From: Blautia wexlerae
GTDB taxonomy: Bacteria; Bacillota; Clostridia; Lachnospirales; Lachnospiraceae
Assembly (NCBI RefSeq): GCF_013300825.1
Contig: NZ_JAAIMY010000001.1
Span: 62,001-126,000 of the forward strand
DNA length: 64,000 nt
Direction: 5' to 3'
Made by a program: the position numbers and the translations under genes. The notes under the pieces were generated by a model. It was not told the DNA's origin, searched no databases, and saw only the letters and a program-made list of their open reading frames with translations. Shown one piece after another: positions 36,296-46,221 of the stretch. Every line of letters starts with the position of its first letter. Position 1 is the stretch's first letter.

Positions 36296-36769
36296 ATGGG
36301 AATAAAGGTAAAAAAGATTCTGACAGGTACAGCACTTATTATGTCACTGTGCATATTCACAGCATGTGGAAATGCAAATAAAGCAGCTGATGAGGCAGAC
36401 ACAAACGAAGAAAATATGACGGATAATAATGCTGCAAACGATGATAACATGGAAAATAACGCAGGAGAAAACAATACAAATGAAAATAGCACATCAGGAA
36501 ACAATGCGGCAGATAAAAATGTAAATAATGGTGGAACCGTCACAGACAATGGAACTGCCGCAGAGGATGAAGCTGCAGAAAATGAGACAAAACAGAATAG
36601 CAATGCAACAGATAACACTGCAGATAATACCAGAATTGATGAAAACAACAACGGTGACGGCACAGTATCCGGTGAACTGGGAAACAGCGTCAAAGATCTG
36701 GGTGAAGGGGTAGGTAATGCTGTAGAAGATGTAGGCGATGCTGTTGGCAATGCGGCAGAAGGAAGATAG
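36296..36769 (+). CDS. Asn/Asp-rich putative lipoprotein of unknown function
   Basis: The protein has 157 residues from ATG 36296, 6 bases after CAGGAG. The signal MGIKVKKILTGTALIMSLCIFTAC ends in a lipobox-like FTAC, so it should be lipid-anchored outside the cell. Residues 30-125 are low complexity, dominated by Asn, Asp, Glu, Thr and Ala (NNAANDDNMENNAGENN). A short C-terminal helix with repeats follows (LGEGVGNAVEDVGDAVGNAAEG). I recognise no domain. The design suggests a disordered surface spacer. It is not clearly in an operon. Confidence 0.65.
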   Translation: MGIKVKKILTGTALIMSLCIFTACGNANKAADEADTNEENMTDNNAANDDNMENNAGENNTNENSTSGNNAADKNVNNGGTVTDNGTAAEDEAAENETKQNSNATDNTADNTRIDENNNGDGTVSGELGNSVKDLGEGVGNAVEDVGDAVGNAAEGR

Positions 36770-36864
36770 ACATCAGGAATAATTTATGGTATTATCGTGT
36801 TAAAACGGTAAAATTTAAATAGTGTACTCCCGAAGTTTTTATTGCATTTGTTTTTGCATCTAAC

Positions 36865-36963
36865 TATAGCAATCATTGTAAATAATGCATATTGATTCAG
36901 CTCATCAGAGTGTGAAATCCGTTACTGTGAACGGAGTGAACAGTAACTGAAATCCTGCGTCAG
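36865..36963. repeat. Intergenic repeat carrying an inserted 27-bp palindromic element
   Basis: The sequence from TATAGCAATC (36865) to TGCGTCAG (36963) corresponds to 61371-61435 base for base with a few changes, except that 35 extra bases are present here. Those bases are the 27-bp GTTACTGT element (36921-36947) plus a second copy of TGAAATCC (36948-36955); the first copy is at 36913-36920. The remaining 36770-36864 and 36964-37080 hold no gene. Confidence 0.8.
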
Positions 36964-37093
36964 CACGCCTGCAGATAGCTTCCTTGTCTTTCGCACTCTG
37001 CTGAACTGTCTCAAATGCATTAATTTAAGAGGCTTGCTATAAGTACAAAAAGATTCTGAGAGTACATATAACGGATATGGAGGTACGGATTTC

Positions 37094-37861
37094 ATGAAAT
37101 TTCGCCCATGTATTGATATACATAATGGAAAAGTAAAGCAGATTGTAGGTGGGAGCCTTACGGACGTACAGGATCAGGCAAGTGAGAATTTTGTATCAGA
37201 GCAGGATGCATCTTTCTATGCAGAATTATATAAAAAGGCAGGGATAAAAGGAGGACATGTAATTCTGTTAAATGGTCATGATTCCCCATACTATGAATCA
37301 ACAAAAGAACAGGCGATTCTTGCATTACATACTTATCCGGGAGGATTACAGATCGGCGGAGGAGTGAACCCGGAAAATGCAGGGGAATATCTTAGTGCAG
37401 GTGCCAGTCATGTAATCGTTACATCTTATGTATTTAAAGATGGAAGGATTTCCTGGGAAAATCTGAACAAAATGAAAGAGACTGTGGGAAAAGAGAAACT
37501 GGTTCTTGACCTGAGCTGTCGCAGAAAAGATGAAAAATACTATATTGTGACAGACCGCTGGCAGAAATTTACAGATGTCACTGTGACACTGGATATTATG
37601 AAAGAACTGGGAAGTTACTGCGATGAGTTTCTGGTTCATGCAGTAGATGTGGAGGGAAAGGCACGCGGAGTTGAAACAGAACTTGCATCTCTGCTGGGTG
37701 AATACAAAGGAAATCCGGTTACTTACGCAGGGGGAGTCGGCTCCATGAAGGATATTGAGGATCTGCGGAAATATGGAAAAGACAGACTGGATGTCACAGT
37801 AGGCAGTGCATTGGATCTTTTTGGAGGAAATATTTCATTCTCAGAACTGATTAAACTTTAA
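37094..37861 (+). CDS. hisA: Phosphoribosylformimino-AICAR ribotide isomerase, eukaryote-type HisA
   Basis: The 255-residue TIM barrel begins MKFRPCIDIHNGKVKQIVGGSL, with Asp8 as one catalytic acid. KLVLDLSCRR supplies the second acid (about residue 142). Features such as GHVILLNGH, GGLQIGGGVN and YAGGVGSMKDIEDL, with long insertions, match the fungal/plant HIS6 type rather than the usual bacterial HisA. It converts ProFAR to PRFAR in histidine synthesis. No other his gene is nearby. GGAGGTACGG precedes ATG 37094. Confidence 0.85.
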   Translation: MKFRPCIDIHNGKVKQIVGGSLTDVQDQASENFVSEQDASFYAELYKKAGIKGGHVILLNGHDSPYYESTKEQAILALHTYPGGLQIGGGVNPENAGEYLSAGASHVIVTSYVFKDGRISWENLNKMKETVGKEKLVLDLSCRRKDEKYYIVTDRWQKFTDVTVTLDIMKELGSYCDEFLVHAVDVEGKARGVETELASLLGEYKGNPVTYAGGVGSMKDIEDLRKYGKDRLDVTVGSALDLFGGNISFSELIKL

Positions 37862-38063
37862 CTGATTTTTATAGTAATCTCAGGAATCACTGTGAAAATG
37901 TATAGAACAATTACAGAATTTTTGCTATTTCCCCATAATGACAAAGGAACTTTAAAGTTATTTCTGAAGTAAACAGAAAAAATGTGAAATTTTAATAAAA
38001 TAGTGTTAAAATTCAAAAATATGTGTTATAATAGGTTCATCAAACAGCAAAGGGGATGGAAGC

Positions 38064-38591
38064 ATGAAGTTTATCATCAGCGGAAAAAATATTACAGTTA
38101 CAGAAGGTCTTAAGACAGCAGTTCAGGACAAGCTCAGTAAACTGGAAAGGTATTTCACTCCTGACACCGAAGTTGTAGTAACTTTAAGTGTTGAAAAAGA
38201 AAGACAGAAAATTGAAGTGACAATCCCTGTAAAAGGAAATATCATTCGTTCCGAACAGGTAAGCAATGACATGTATGTATCAATCGATCTGGTAGAGGAA
38301 GTCATTGAACGTCAGCTTCGCAAGTACAAAAATAAAATCGTAGACAAACAGCAGGCAGCAGCCAACTTCCAGAAAGCATATCTGGACAAGGACTACGATG
38401 AGGATGAAGAAGTTAAGATTATCCGTACCAAGAAATTCGGAATCAAACCAATGTATCCGGAAGATGCATGCGTACAGATGGAACTGCTCGGACATAATTT
38501 CTTTGTATTCTACAATGCAGAGACAGAGCAGGTAAATGTAGTTTACAAACGTAAAGGCAATACTTACGGTCTGATCGAACCGGAATTCTAA
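38064..38591 (+). CDS. hpf: Ribosome hibernation promoting factor, long form
   Basis: The N-terminal HPF domain (about 1-100) starts MKFIISGKNITVTEGLKTAVQDKLSKLERYF. The C-terminal dimerisation domain (about 115-175) has IIRTKKFGIKPMYPEDACVQMELLGHNFFVFYNAETEQVNVVYKRKGNTYGLIEP. The long form (175 residues) pairs 70S ribosomes into 100S dimers in resting cells. AAAGGGGATGG precedes ATG 38064. A TATAAT at 38027-38032 is its probable -10 box. Confidence 0.96.
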   Translation: MKFIISGKNITVTEGLKTAVQDKLSKLERYFTPDTEVVVTLSVEKERQKIEVTIPVKGNIIRSEQVSNDMYVSIDLVEEVIERQLRKYKNKIVDKQQAAANFQKAYLDKDYDEDEEVKIIRTKKFGIKPMYPEDACVQMELLGHNFFVFYNAETEQVNVVYKRKGNTYGLIEPEF

Positions 38592-38646
38592 ATCTGCTTA
38601 TAAGATCAAAAATATGAAACATAGACAGCCATAAAAAAGTTTTCAT

Positions 38647-38699
38647 AAAAAAAGCTTCCTTACAGAGAGACAAAATGTCTTCTGTAAGGGAGCTTTTTT
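38647..38699 (+). terminator. Terminator of hpf
   Basis: AAAAAAGCTTCCTTACAGA (38647-38665) pairs with TCTGTAAGGGAGCTTTTTT (38681-38699). Confidence 0.88.
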
Positions 38700-38781
38700 G
38701 TCAGGAAAAATATATACCTTTAGCGCATAAGGAATGCTTTGACGCAGTGGCCGAAATATGTTAAAATATCAAAAGATATTA

Positions 38782-38909
38782 TGAAATTTGTAACTGTTCA
38801 GCAGTTAAAAAATTACAAGTTGAAATTTATTCCGGATTGTCTGCGGCAATGGAATATTGACTTGTATATTTTGTTGGAATGGATTGCTGAAGAACAGTTA
38901 CCGAAATTT
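38782..38909. repeat. 112-bp palindromic element with GTAACTGTTC / GAACAGTTAC ends and near-perfect 8-bp flanks
   Basis: The element (38790-38901) has 10-bp perfect terminal inverted repeats, extended by CAGCA/TGCTGA, and partly paired inner sequence. TGAAATTT (38782-38789) stands before it and CGAAATTT (38902-38909) after it, 7 of 8 identical. It lies between hpf and malQ. Confidence 0.65.
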
Positions 38910-38951
38910 TATAAATGAAAAGTGTAAAAAGAAGGAAGGAGCACAAAAATC

Positions 38952-40424
38952 ATGAGAAAAGCCGGAGTATTAATGCCAGTTTCCGCACTTCCGTCCCGTA
39001 TTGGTGCCGGGGAACTTGGAGAATCTGCATTCCATTTTATCGAGTTATTAAAGGAGAATCATGTAAAAATATGGCAGATACTGCCACTGAATCCGGTTGG
39101 TTATGGTAATTCCCCATACCAGCCATACTCCTCCTGTGCAGGGGATGAGTTATATATCAGTCTTGATGCGCTTGCAGAGGAAGGTCTGTTAAAGGAACAT
39201 CCAAAGGAATTTCAGGAGAGAGCTACAAGAGTAGATTATGAGGCTGTCCGCCAGTACAGAGAGCCTTTCTTAAGAACCGCATTTGATGTTTTTACAGAGA
39301 AAAAGGGACAGGAAGAAAGTGCATATAAAGAATTTGCTTCACAGGAATGGGTATATGAGTATGGTGTGTTCCGCGCATTAAAGAAAGCAAATAACGGAGA
39401 ATGCTGGAATGACTGGCCGGAAGAATACAGAACCTGGCCGGAGAACAGACAGAAGTTACCGGAAGAGGTGGAGACAGAGGCACAGTATCAGATTTTCCTT
39501 CAGTATATTTTCTACACACAGTGGATGAAGGTGAAGAAGGCTGCAAACGATGCCGGAATCCAGATCATGGGAGATGTTCCTTTCTATGTGGGACAGGATT
39601 CTGTAGACGTATGGGGTGGAAAAGATAATTTTCTTCTTGATACAGATGGACGTCCGATTTTCATCGCCGGAGTACCGCCTGATTATTTCAGTGCTACAGG
39701 ACAGAGATGGGGAAATCCGATCTATGACTGGGATCATATGAAGGAACAGGATTACAGATTCTGGGTGGACAGGATTGGCTACAGCAATAAATTATTTGAT
39801 ATTATAAGAATCGATCATTTCCGGGCATTTGATACATACTGGAAAATTCCGGCAGACTGCCCGACTGCTATTGACGGTGAATGGATCGAGGCGCCGGGAT
39901 ATGAGGTCATTGATACACTTCAGAAAGAAATTCCGGGATTAGATCTGGTAGCAGAGGATCTGGGTCTGCTTCGTCCGGAGGTTCTGATGCTGAAGGATCA
40001 TTATCATCTGAAGGGAATGAAGATTCTGATCTTCTCCATAGAAACAGGTGGAAAATATGCCCGCGATACCTTCGATGATGTGGAAAACATGATTTTCTAC
40101 ACAGGAACGCATGACAATGATACGATTATGCAGTGGTATGGAAATATGAGTGTTGCAGCCAGAAGAAAAATCCGCAGGATGTTAAAGAGGGCGGGAGCAT
40201 CACAGGGCTCTGTCAAGGACAGATTCCTGCAGTATACCATGCAGAATCAGGCAGAATATGCGATCATTCCGCTGGCAGACATTCTCGGACTGGGAAAAGA
40301 GGGACATATCAACACACCGGGAACCATTGGTTCTCCGAACTGGGAGTGGCATTTACCGGATTTTGTACAGGCCAAAAAGGAACTGCAGAAATTTGGCAGA
40401 CTGATCGTAGATACGAAGCGATAA
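38952..40424 (+). CDS. malQ: 4-alpha-glucanotransferase (amylomaltase, GH77)
   Basis: The 490-residue cytoplasmic enzyme moves maltodextrin segments between chains. GH77 hallmarks are present: nucleophile Asp288 in IIRIDHFRAF, acid/base Glu335 in LVAEDLG, and Asp388 in THDNDT. The donor-site segment PLNPVGYGNSPYQPYS is near the start. AAGGAAGGAG precedes ATG 38952. It stands alone behind a palindromic element and would complement the GH13 enzyme at 16730 in maltodextrin or glycogen use. Confidence 0.97.
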   Translation: MRKAGVLMPVSALPSRIGAGELGESAFHFIELLKENHVKIWQILPLNPVGYGNSPYQPYSSCAGDELYISLDALAEEGLLKEHPKEFQERATRVDYEAVRQYREPFLRTAFDVFTEKKGQEESAYKEFASQEWVYEYGVFRALKKANNGECWNDWPEEYRTWPENRQKLPEEVETEAQYQIFLQYIFYTQWMKVKKAANDAGIQIMGDVPFYVGQDSVDVWGGKDNFLLDTDGRPIFIAGVPPDYFSATGQRWGNPIYDWDHMKEQDYRFWVDRIGYSNKLFDIIRIDHFRAFDTYWKIPADCPTAIDGEWIEAPGYEVIDTLQKEIPGLDLVAEDLGLLRPEVLMLKDHYHLKGMKILIFSIETGGKYARDTFDDVENMIFYTGTHDNDTIMQWYGNMSVAARRKIRRMLKRAGASQGSVKDRFLQYTMQNQAEYAIIPLADILGLGKEGHINTPGTIGSPNWEWHLPDFVQAKKELQKFGRLIVDTKR

Positions 40425-40555
40425 ATTTTGGTGACTCCGTAATTTTCTTGGTTTGTTCATGAAAAATTCATTGTTTTCCATAACGGAAAGTGTTAGAATA
40501 TACAAGTATTGTGTATTATAGTAAGCGTTTGTAATGTTCGCATGCTGCTGACATG

Positions 40556-40582
40556 TCTGCTGTGGACGGAGTGAACAGAAAT
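40556..40582 (+). repeat. Degenerate copy of the 27-bp GTTACTGT element
   Basis: CTGTGGACGGAGTGAACAG keeps the centre of the element, while both ends have diverged. It lies upstream of secA, with no flanking repeat. Confidence 0.45.
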
Positions 40583-40656
40583 TATTCCGCCAGTAGCAAT
40601 TGTTATATGGCAGCAATGCTTGTATAAAAAAGAAATAAACAGGAGTAAAACCTAAT

Positions 40657-43233
40657 ATGAATATGTTTTCAAAAGTATTCGGGACCCGCAGCCAGCGAGA
40701 GGTTAAGCGTATCATGCCTCTGGTTGAGAAAATTGAGAGTCTGCGCCCGGACATGCAGAAGTTAAGCGACGAAGAACTCAGAGGAAAAACAAGAGAATTT
40801 AAGAAACGTCTTGAAGAGGGAGAGACACTGGATGATCTGCTTCCTGAGGCATTTGCGGTTGTACGTGAAGCAGGCAAGCGTGTTCTTGGAATGGAACATT
40901 TCCGTGTGCAGCTTATCGGTGGTATCATTCTCCATCAGGGACGTATCGCAGAGATGAGAACAGGTGAAGGTAAAACACTTGTCGCCACACTTCCGTCATA
41001 TTTAAATGCACTGGAAGGCAAAGGTGTGCATGTCGTAACAGTCAACGATTACCTGGCTAAACGAGATGCGGAAGAAATGGGAAAGATTCATGAGTTTCTT
41101 GGCCTGACAGTCGGTGTTGTTTTAAATGATATGAAGCAGGATGAGCGTCGTGCTGCATACAACTGTGATGTTACCTATGTTACGAACAACGAACTTGGTT
41201 TCGATTATCTGCGTGACAACATGGTTATCTATAAAGAACAGCTGGTACAGAGAGATCTGCACTACTGTATCATCGATGAGGTTGACTCCATTCTCATCGA
41301 CGAGGCACGTACCCCTCTGATCATTTCCGGACAGAGCGGTAAGTCAACCAAGTTATACGAGGCATGCGATATCCTTGCCCAGCAGTTAGAGCGCGGTGAA
41401 GCCAGCCATGAGATGACCAAGATGGCAGCCATCATGGGTGAAGAAGTTATCGAGACAGGTGACTTCGTTGTAAATGAGAAAGATAAGATCGTAAACCTTA
41501 CAGAGCAGGGTGTTCATAAGGTTGAGAAATTTTTCAATATTGAAAACCTGGCAGATCCGGAGAATCTGGAGATCCAGCATAATATTACACTTGCACTTCG
41601 CGCCCATAACCTGATGCATAAGGATCAGGATTATGTAGTTAAAGATGATGAAATCCTTATTGTTGACGAATTTACCGGACGTATCATGCCGGGACGCCGT
41701 TACTCAGATGGTCTTCATCAGGCAATCGAAGCGAAAGAGCATGTTAAGATCAAACGTGAGAGCAAGACTCTGGCAACCATCACTTTCCAGAACTTCTTTA
41801 ATAAATATGATAAGAAGGGCGGTATGACCGGTACAGCTGTCACAGAGGAGAAAGAATTCCGTGATATCTATGCAATGGACGTTGTAGAGATTCCGACTAA
41901 CAGACCGGTTATCCGAGTTGACCATGAAGATGCTGTTTATATGACAAAGAAAGAGAAATTCAATGCAGTTGTCAATGCTGTAGTGGAAGCTCATGCGAAA
42001 CAGCAGCCTGTACTGGTTGGTACCATTACGATTGAAACTTCCGAGCTTCTCAGCCGCATGCTGAAGAGACAGGGGATTAAACATAATGTATTGAATGCCA
42101 AGTTTCATGAACTTGAGGCAGAGATTGTCTCACAGGCAGGTCAGGCAGGAGCAGTTACGATCGCCACTAACATGGCTGGTCGTGGTACAGATATCAAGCT
42201 GGATGATGTGGCAAGAAATGCGGGTGGTCTGATGATCATCGGTACAGAACGTCATGAGTCCAGACGTATTGACAATCAGCTTCGCGGACGTTCCGGACGT
42301 CAGGGTGATCCGGGTGAATCCCGTTTCTATATTTCCCTGGAAGATGACCTGATGCGTCTGTTCGGTTCTGAGAGACTGATGAAGATCTTTACATCTCTTG
42401 GTGTTGCAGAGAATGAACAGATTGAGCACAAGATGCTTTCCAATGCAATTGAGAAAGCTCAGGAGAAGATTGAGTTTAACAACTTTGGTATCCGTAAGAA
42501 TCTTCTTGATTATGACCAGGTAAACAATGAACAGCGTGAGATCATCTACAAAGAACGTCGTCAGGTTCTCGACGGTGAGAATATGCGTGAAGCAATCTAT
42601 AAGATGATCCAGGATACAGTGGATACTTATGTTGATATGTGTTTCTCTGATGATGTAGATTCTGAAGAGTGGGATCTGAATGAATTTAACGGTGTTCTTA
42701 CTCCGATCATTCCGATCAGACCGCTTACAGATGAGAGTGTAAAAGGAAAGAAACGCGATGAGATCAGACATGAACTGAAAGAAGAGGCAGTGAAGCTCTA
42801 TGAAGAAAAAGAAGCAGAGTTCCCGGAACCGGAGCAGCTTCGTGAATTAGAGCGAGTTGTACTTCTGAAATGCATTGACAGCAAGTGGATGGATCACATT
42901 GATGATATGGAAATCCTTCGTCAGGGTATCGGACTTGCTGCTTATGGACAGAGAGATCCGGTTGTTGAATATAAAATGAGTGCATTTGATATGTTCAACG
43001 AAATGATCACATCTATTCAGGAAGATACTCTTCGTATGCTGTACCATGTACATGTAGAGCAGAAGATCGAGCGTGAACAGGTAGCTAAAGTTACCGGAAC
43101 AAACAAGGATGACAGTGCCGGTCCTAAGAAACCGGTTCAGAGAAAAGAAATCAAAGTATATCCGAACGATCCCTGCCCATGTGGAAGCGGTAAGAAATAC
43201 AAACAGTGCTGTGGACGTAAGAATAAGGTCTGA
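40657..43233 (+). CDS. secA: Preprotein translocase ATPase SecA
   Basis: The 858-residue motor pushes secretory proteins through SecYEG. Walker A MRTGEGKT is at residues 100-107 and Walker B is in [37 protein letters not shown] starts the second motor domain. The zinc-binding C-terminus is [27 protein letters not shown] leader with CAGGAG precedes ATG 40657. In many Firmicutes prfB follows secA directly; here a transporter, regulator, yfhO and dapF homologue lie between. Confidence 0.98.
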   Translation: MNMFSKVFGTRSQREVKRIMPLVEKIESLRPDMQKLSDEELRGKTREFKKRLEEGETLDDLLPEAFAVVREAGKRVLGMEHFRVQLIGGIILHQGRIAEMRTGEGKTLVATLPSYLNALEGKGVHVVTVNDYLAKRDAEEMGKIHEFLGLTVGVVLNDMKQDERRAAYNCDVTYVTNNELGFDYLRDNMVIYKEQLVQRDLHYCIIDEVDSILIDEARTPLIISGQSGKSTKLYEACDILAQQLERGEASHEMTKMAAIMGEEVIETGDFVVNEKDKIVNLTEQGVHKVEKFFNIENLADPENLEIQHNITLALRAHNLMHKDQDYVVKDDEILIVDEFTGRIMPGRRYSDGLHQAIEAKEHVKIKRESKTLATITFQNFFNKYDKKGGMTGTAVTEEKEFRDIYAMDVVEIPTNRPVIRVDHEDAVYMTKKEKFNAVVNAVVEAHAKQQPVLVGTITIETSELLSRMLKRQGIKHNVLNAKFHELEAEIVSQAGQAGAVTIATNMAGRGTDIKLDDVARNAGGLMIIGTERHESRRIDNQLRGRSGRQGDPGESRFYISLEDDLMRLFGSERLMKIFTSLGVAENEQIEHKMLSNAIEKAQEKIEFNNFGIRKNLLDYDQVNNEQREIIYKERRQVLDGENMREAIYKMIQDTVDTYVDMCFSDDVDSEEWDLNEFNGVLTPIIPIRPLTDESVKGKKRDEIRHELKEEAVKLYEEKEAEFPEPEQLRELERVVLLKCIDSKWMDHIDDMEILRQGIGLAAYGQRDPVVEYKMSAFDMFNEMITSIQEDTLRMLYHVHVEQKIEREQVAKVTGTNKDDSAGPKKPVQRKEIKVYPNDPCPCGSGKKYKQCCGRKNKV

Positions 43234-43350
43234 CTCGTTTATCTCAGTTGAGAAGACTCCCATTTTTGTATATGGTGAGTTCATTACTACAGAGCGGGCA
43301 GTAATGATTTTGTAAACAGAACATTGTGAGCAGATCATGTCTGCTGCAAA

Positions 43351-43381
43351 ATAAAAGGGCTGAATCATGAGGCCCTTTTAT
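43351..43381 (+). terminator. Terminator after secA
   Basis: ATAAAAGGGC (43351-43360) pairs with GCCCTTTTAT (43372-43381). Upstream, 43275-43322 holds a strongly diverged GTTACTGT-type palindrome. Confidence 0.7.
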
Positions 43382-43515
43382 CGTGCGCAAAAACACGTTA
43401 GCGCGTTGAATTGGCAGATTGTGAATATCTGTCTGAACTGTTCAGTACATCCACAGCTATGTGATTATGATTGATGAACAGTCACATAACAATTCCATAA
43501 AGGGGGAAAAACAGT

Positions 43516-44979
43516 ATGAAAAGAGAGTCTTTCGGCTCACGCCTTGGTTTTATCCTGGTGTCAGCAGGATGTGCCATCGGTATTGGAAATGTGTGGAAGT
43601 TTCCGTATATCTGCGGGGCATATGGAGGCGCGGCCTTTATCCTGATCTACTTATGTTTTCTGGTTATTCTCGGTATTCCGGTTCTGGTAGCAGAATTTGC
43701 GGTAGGACGGGGAAGCCATACAAGTGTTGCGAAATGTTTTGACAAACTGGCACCTGCAGGAAGCTGCTGGAAGCCATTGAAAATTATTGGTATTATTGGA
43801 TGTTATATGCTGATGATGTTTTACACAACAGTAGGAGGATGGATGATCTACTATTGTGTGAAGAGTCTGCGGGGAGATTTCGTCGGAGCGACTCCGGAAG
43901 CAGTAACACAGTCTTTTTCCGATATGCTGGGAAATGCACCGACGATGATGTTATGGATGGTGATCATCTGTCTGATCGGATTTGCAGTCTGTTTCATGGG
44001 ACTGCAGAATGGTATTGAAAAAATCTCCAAAGTAATGATGAGTGCACTGCTTATCATTATGGTGATCCTTGCAGTTCATTCAGTAATGATGGAGGGCGCG
44101 GGAGAAGGAATCCGCTTCTATCTGGTTCCTGATTTTCAGAAGATTAAGGAAGCAGGAGTTGGTAATGTAGTATTTGCGGCATTGAGTCAGTCATTCTTTA
44201 CATTATCCATTGGTATTGGTGCCATGCTGATCTTCGGAAGTTATCTGGACAAATCCAGAAGCCTTACCGGAGAGGCGGTAAGCATCACCGTACTCGATAC
44301 TTTTGTTGCGCTGACAGCAGGATTTATCATTATTCCGGCATGCTTCTCCTATGGAATCCAGCCGGATGCAGGTCCAAGCCTTATCTTTATCACTCTGCCC
44401 AATATTTTTGCAAAGATGAGCGGAGGGGCTTTGTGGGGAAGTCTGTTCTTCCTGTTTCTGACATTTGCTGCGGTTTCAACGATCATTGCTGTATTTGAGA
44501 ACCTGATTGTGTTTAATATGGAACTGTTTGGCTGGAACCGTAAAAAGAGTGTTGTTGTCTGCGCAGTTCTTGTTGTGATCTTAAGCATTCCATGTGTGCT
44601 TGGATTCAATGTACTTTCCGGATTCCAGCCATTCGGCGATGGAAGTAACATCATGGATCTGGAAGACTTTATTGTTTCTAATAACCTTCTTCCTCTTGGA
44701 AGTCTTGGTTACCTTCTGTTTTGTACCAGAAAGAACGGATGGGGATGGGACAATTTCATTGCAGAGGTGAATGCCGGTACAGGCATGAAATTCCCGAAAT
44801 GTCTGAAAAATTATGTTGCCTATGGAATTCCGGCGATTATCATTGTGATCTATCTGAAAGGTTACTATGATAAATTTGCAGGTCTGGGAACAGTAGCACT
44901 GGCCGGATGGATGATCGTGGCACTGGTACTGCTGGGATTCGTATTCTACTGTGCGACAGCGAAGAAGAAAGTGAAATAA
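43516..44979 (+). CDS. Neurotransmitter:sodium symporter family (SNF/LeuT-type) transporter
   Basis: The 487-residue protein has 11-12 hydrophobic segments. The first helix region, GSRLGFILVSAGCAIGIGNVWKFPYICGAYGGAAFILIYL, contains the unwound ion- and substrate-binding motif of LeuT-like transporters. It probably imports an amino acid with sodium ions, which suits the sodium-type ATPase. AAAGGGGG precedes ATG 43516. The substrate cannot be told from the sequence. Confidence 0.93.
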   Translation: MKRESFGSRLGFILVSAGCAIGIGNVWKFPYICGAYGGAAFILIYLCFLVILGIPVLVAEFAVGRGSHTSVAKCFDKLAPAGSCWKPLKIIGIIGCYMLMMFYTTVGGWMIYYCVKSLRGDFVGATPEAVTQSFSDMLGNAPTMMLWMVIICLIGFAVCFMGLQNGIEKISKVMMSALLIIMVILAVHSVMMEGAGEGIRFYLVPDFQKIKEAGVGNVVFAALSQSFFTLSIGIGAMLIFGSYLDKSRSLTGEAVSITVLDTFVALTAGFIIIPACFSYGIQPDAGPSLIFITLPNIFAKMSGGALWGSLFFLFLTFAAVSTIIAVFENLIVFNMELFGWNRKKSVVVCAVLVVILSIPCVLGFNVLSGFQPFGDGSNIMDLEDFIVSNNLLPLGSLGYLLFCTRKNGWGWDNFIAEVNAGTGMKFPKCLKNYVAYGIPAIIIVIYLKGYYDKFAGLGTVALAGWMIVALVLLGFVFYCATAKKKVK

Positions 44980-45018
44980 TAAGCAGAGTGTGAATATCTG
45001 CATGACCTGAGAACAATA

Positions 45019-45075
45019 AAAGATGTAATTATGTCTGAGAAGAAAAATTCTTTCAGACATGGTTACATCTTTTTT
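45019..45075. terminator. Bidirectional terminator between the SNF transporter and AraC regulator
   Basis: AAAGATGTAA and ATGTCTGA pair with TTCAGACAT and TTACATCTTT, followed by T. The opposite strand also ends in a T-rich tail, so it can serve both convergent genes. Confidence 0.8.
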
Positions 45076-45111
45076 GTGTTATGGAATTGTTGTGTAAAAG
45101 TAGTGGATATA

Positions 45112-45972
45112 TTATTTTAGAGGATTGCTATAATGAGGCAGTTCTTCGCTGGGGGTGGTTTTGAACTGTTTACGGTATGCCCGGGAAAAAGTGCTGTATT
45201 CTGCGAACCCACTTTCCTGTGCTGCTTTTGTCACAGGCATTCCATTTGAGATTAGAGTACGTGCCATAAGAAGGCGTTTATTTACAATATAATTATGAAT
45301 GGTATAGCCGGTTTCTTGTTTGAACTTCCGCATCAGGTGATACTTGCTTACATAATATTTTGCAGAAAGAGCTTCCACAGAAAGGTCTTCCTTCAGGTTA
45401 TGGTTAATATACTGAAGAATGTTGGCAATCTGCGAGTCAAAGGTGTAGGATTTTTTATCAAAAATGTACTGCTTTTCCAGAAAGATACGGTTCAGATAAA
45501 CCATAAACTGAAGAAAAAGTGACTGTGTCAGGATTTCCCTTCCATATTCATCGGATTTTGCTGAATTTTCCAGTTCAAACAGGATGTCTTTCATCTTTTC
45601 CTGAAGAGCAGAGTTCAGACGTACCAGATTATAGCTTCGGTCATTTGCTTTCTGGAAGCATTTCAGCAGTTCCTGCCAGGGAATATCGTTCTGGATCCAG
45701 AGAATGAAACGCTCATACGGAACAGAAGGATCAATCTCCGGGCGGTGGATGGCATGGCGGTTTACCAGAAGAATGTCCCATGGTTTCAGTTGATAAGCTT
45801 TTCCTTCTATATGATATGCAGCCTTGCCGGAGATGAAAATAACTACTTTATGAAAATCATGATAGTGATAGGTGAATTCTTTACTGGTCTGGTCTTTGAT
45901 GTGGAAAATCCGGAACTGTTCATTCAGGTATCCGGTTTTCTCTGTCTGATAAAATTGTTCTGATAAAAGCAT
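45112..45972 (-). CDS. AraC-family transcriptional regulator with N-terminal cupin domain
   Basis: In this 286-residue protein the N-terminal half is a cupin-like sensor (HYHDFHKVVIFISGKAAYHIEGKAYQLKPWDILLVNRHAIHRPEID). The C-terminal 100 residues hold two helix-turn-helix units (LSVEALSAKYYVSKYHLMRKFKQETG and TKAAQESGFAEYSTFSRAYRKQF), the AraC signature. It probably responds to a small sugar or metabolite. It lies convergent with the SNF transporter and divergent from yfhO across 250 bases; the target is unknown. Confidence 0.93.
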   Translation of the reverse strand: MLLSEQFYQTEKTGYLNEQFRIFHIKDQTSKEFTYHYHDFHKVVIFISGKAAYHIEGKAYQLKPWDILLVNRHAIHRPEIDPSVPYERFILWIQNDIPWQELLKCFQKANDRSYNLVRLNSALQEKMKDILFELENSAKSDEYGREILTQSLFLQFMVYLNRIFLEKQYIFDKKSYTFDSQIANILQYINHNLKEDLSVEALSAKYYVSKYHLMRKFKQETGYTIHNYIVNKRLLMARTLISNGMPVTKAAQESGFAEYSTFSRAYRKQFKTTPSEELPHYSNPLK

Positions 45973-46221
45973 TGTCGAACCGCCTTTGGATAATGTGATT
46001 ATTTGGTATTGTATTTATACTATCATTTAATGGTGCCGGGGTCAAAAGATATCTATCATGAAATATAATAAGTCGATTTTACAGACAAAGAACAAGAATC
46101 TGTTAAAATATATAAGCTTTTTGTGAAGCTATGTGATTTACTGACTGCGAAGATACTGAACAGTTATAAGAATATTATAGTTCTGCAGAAAGATAAAAAT
46201 TCAGCAGCAGGAGGAATAATA

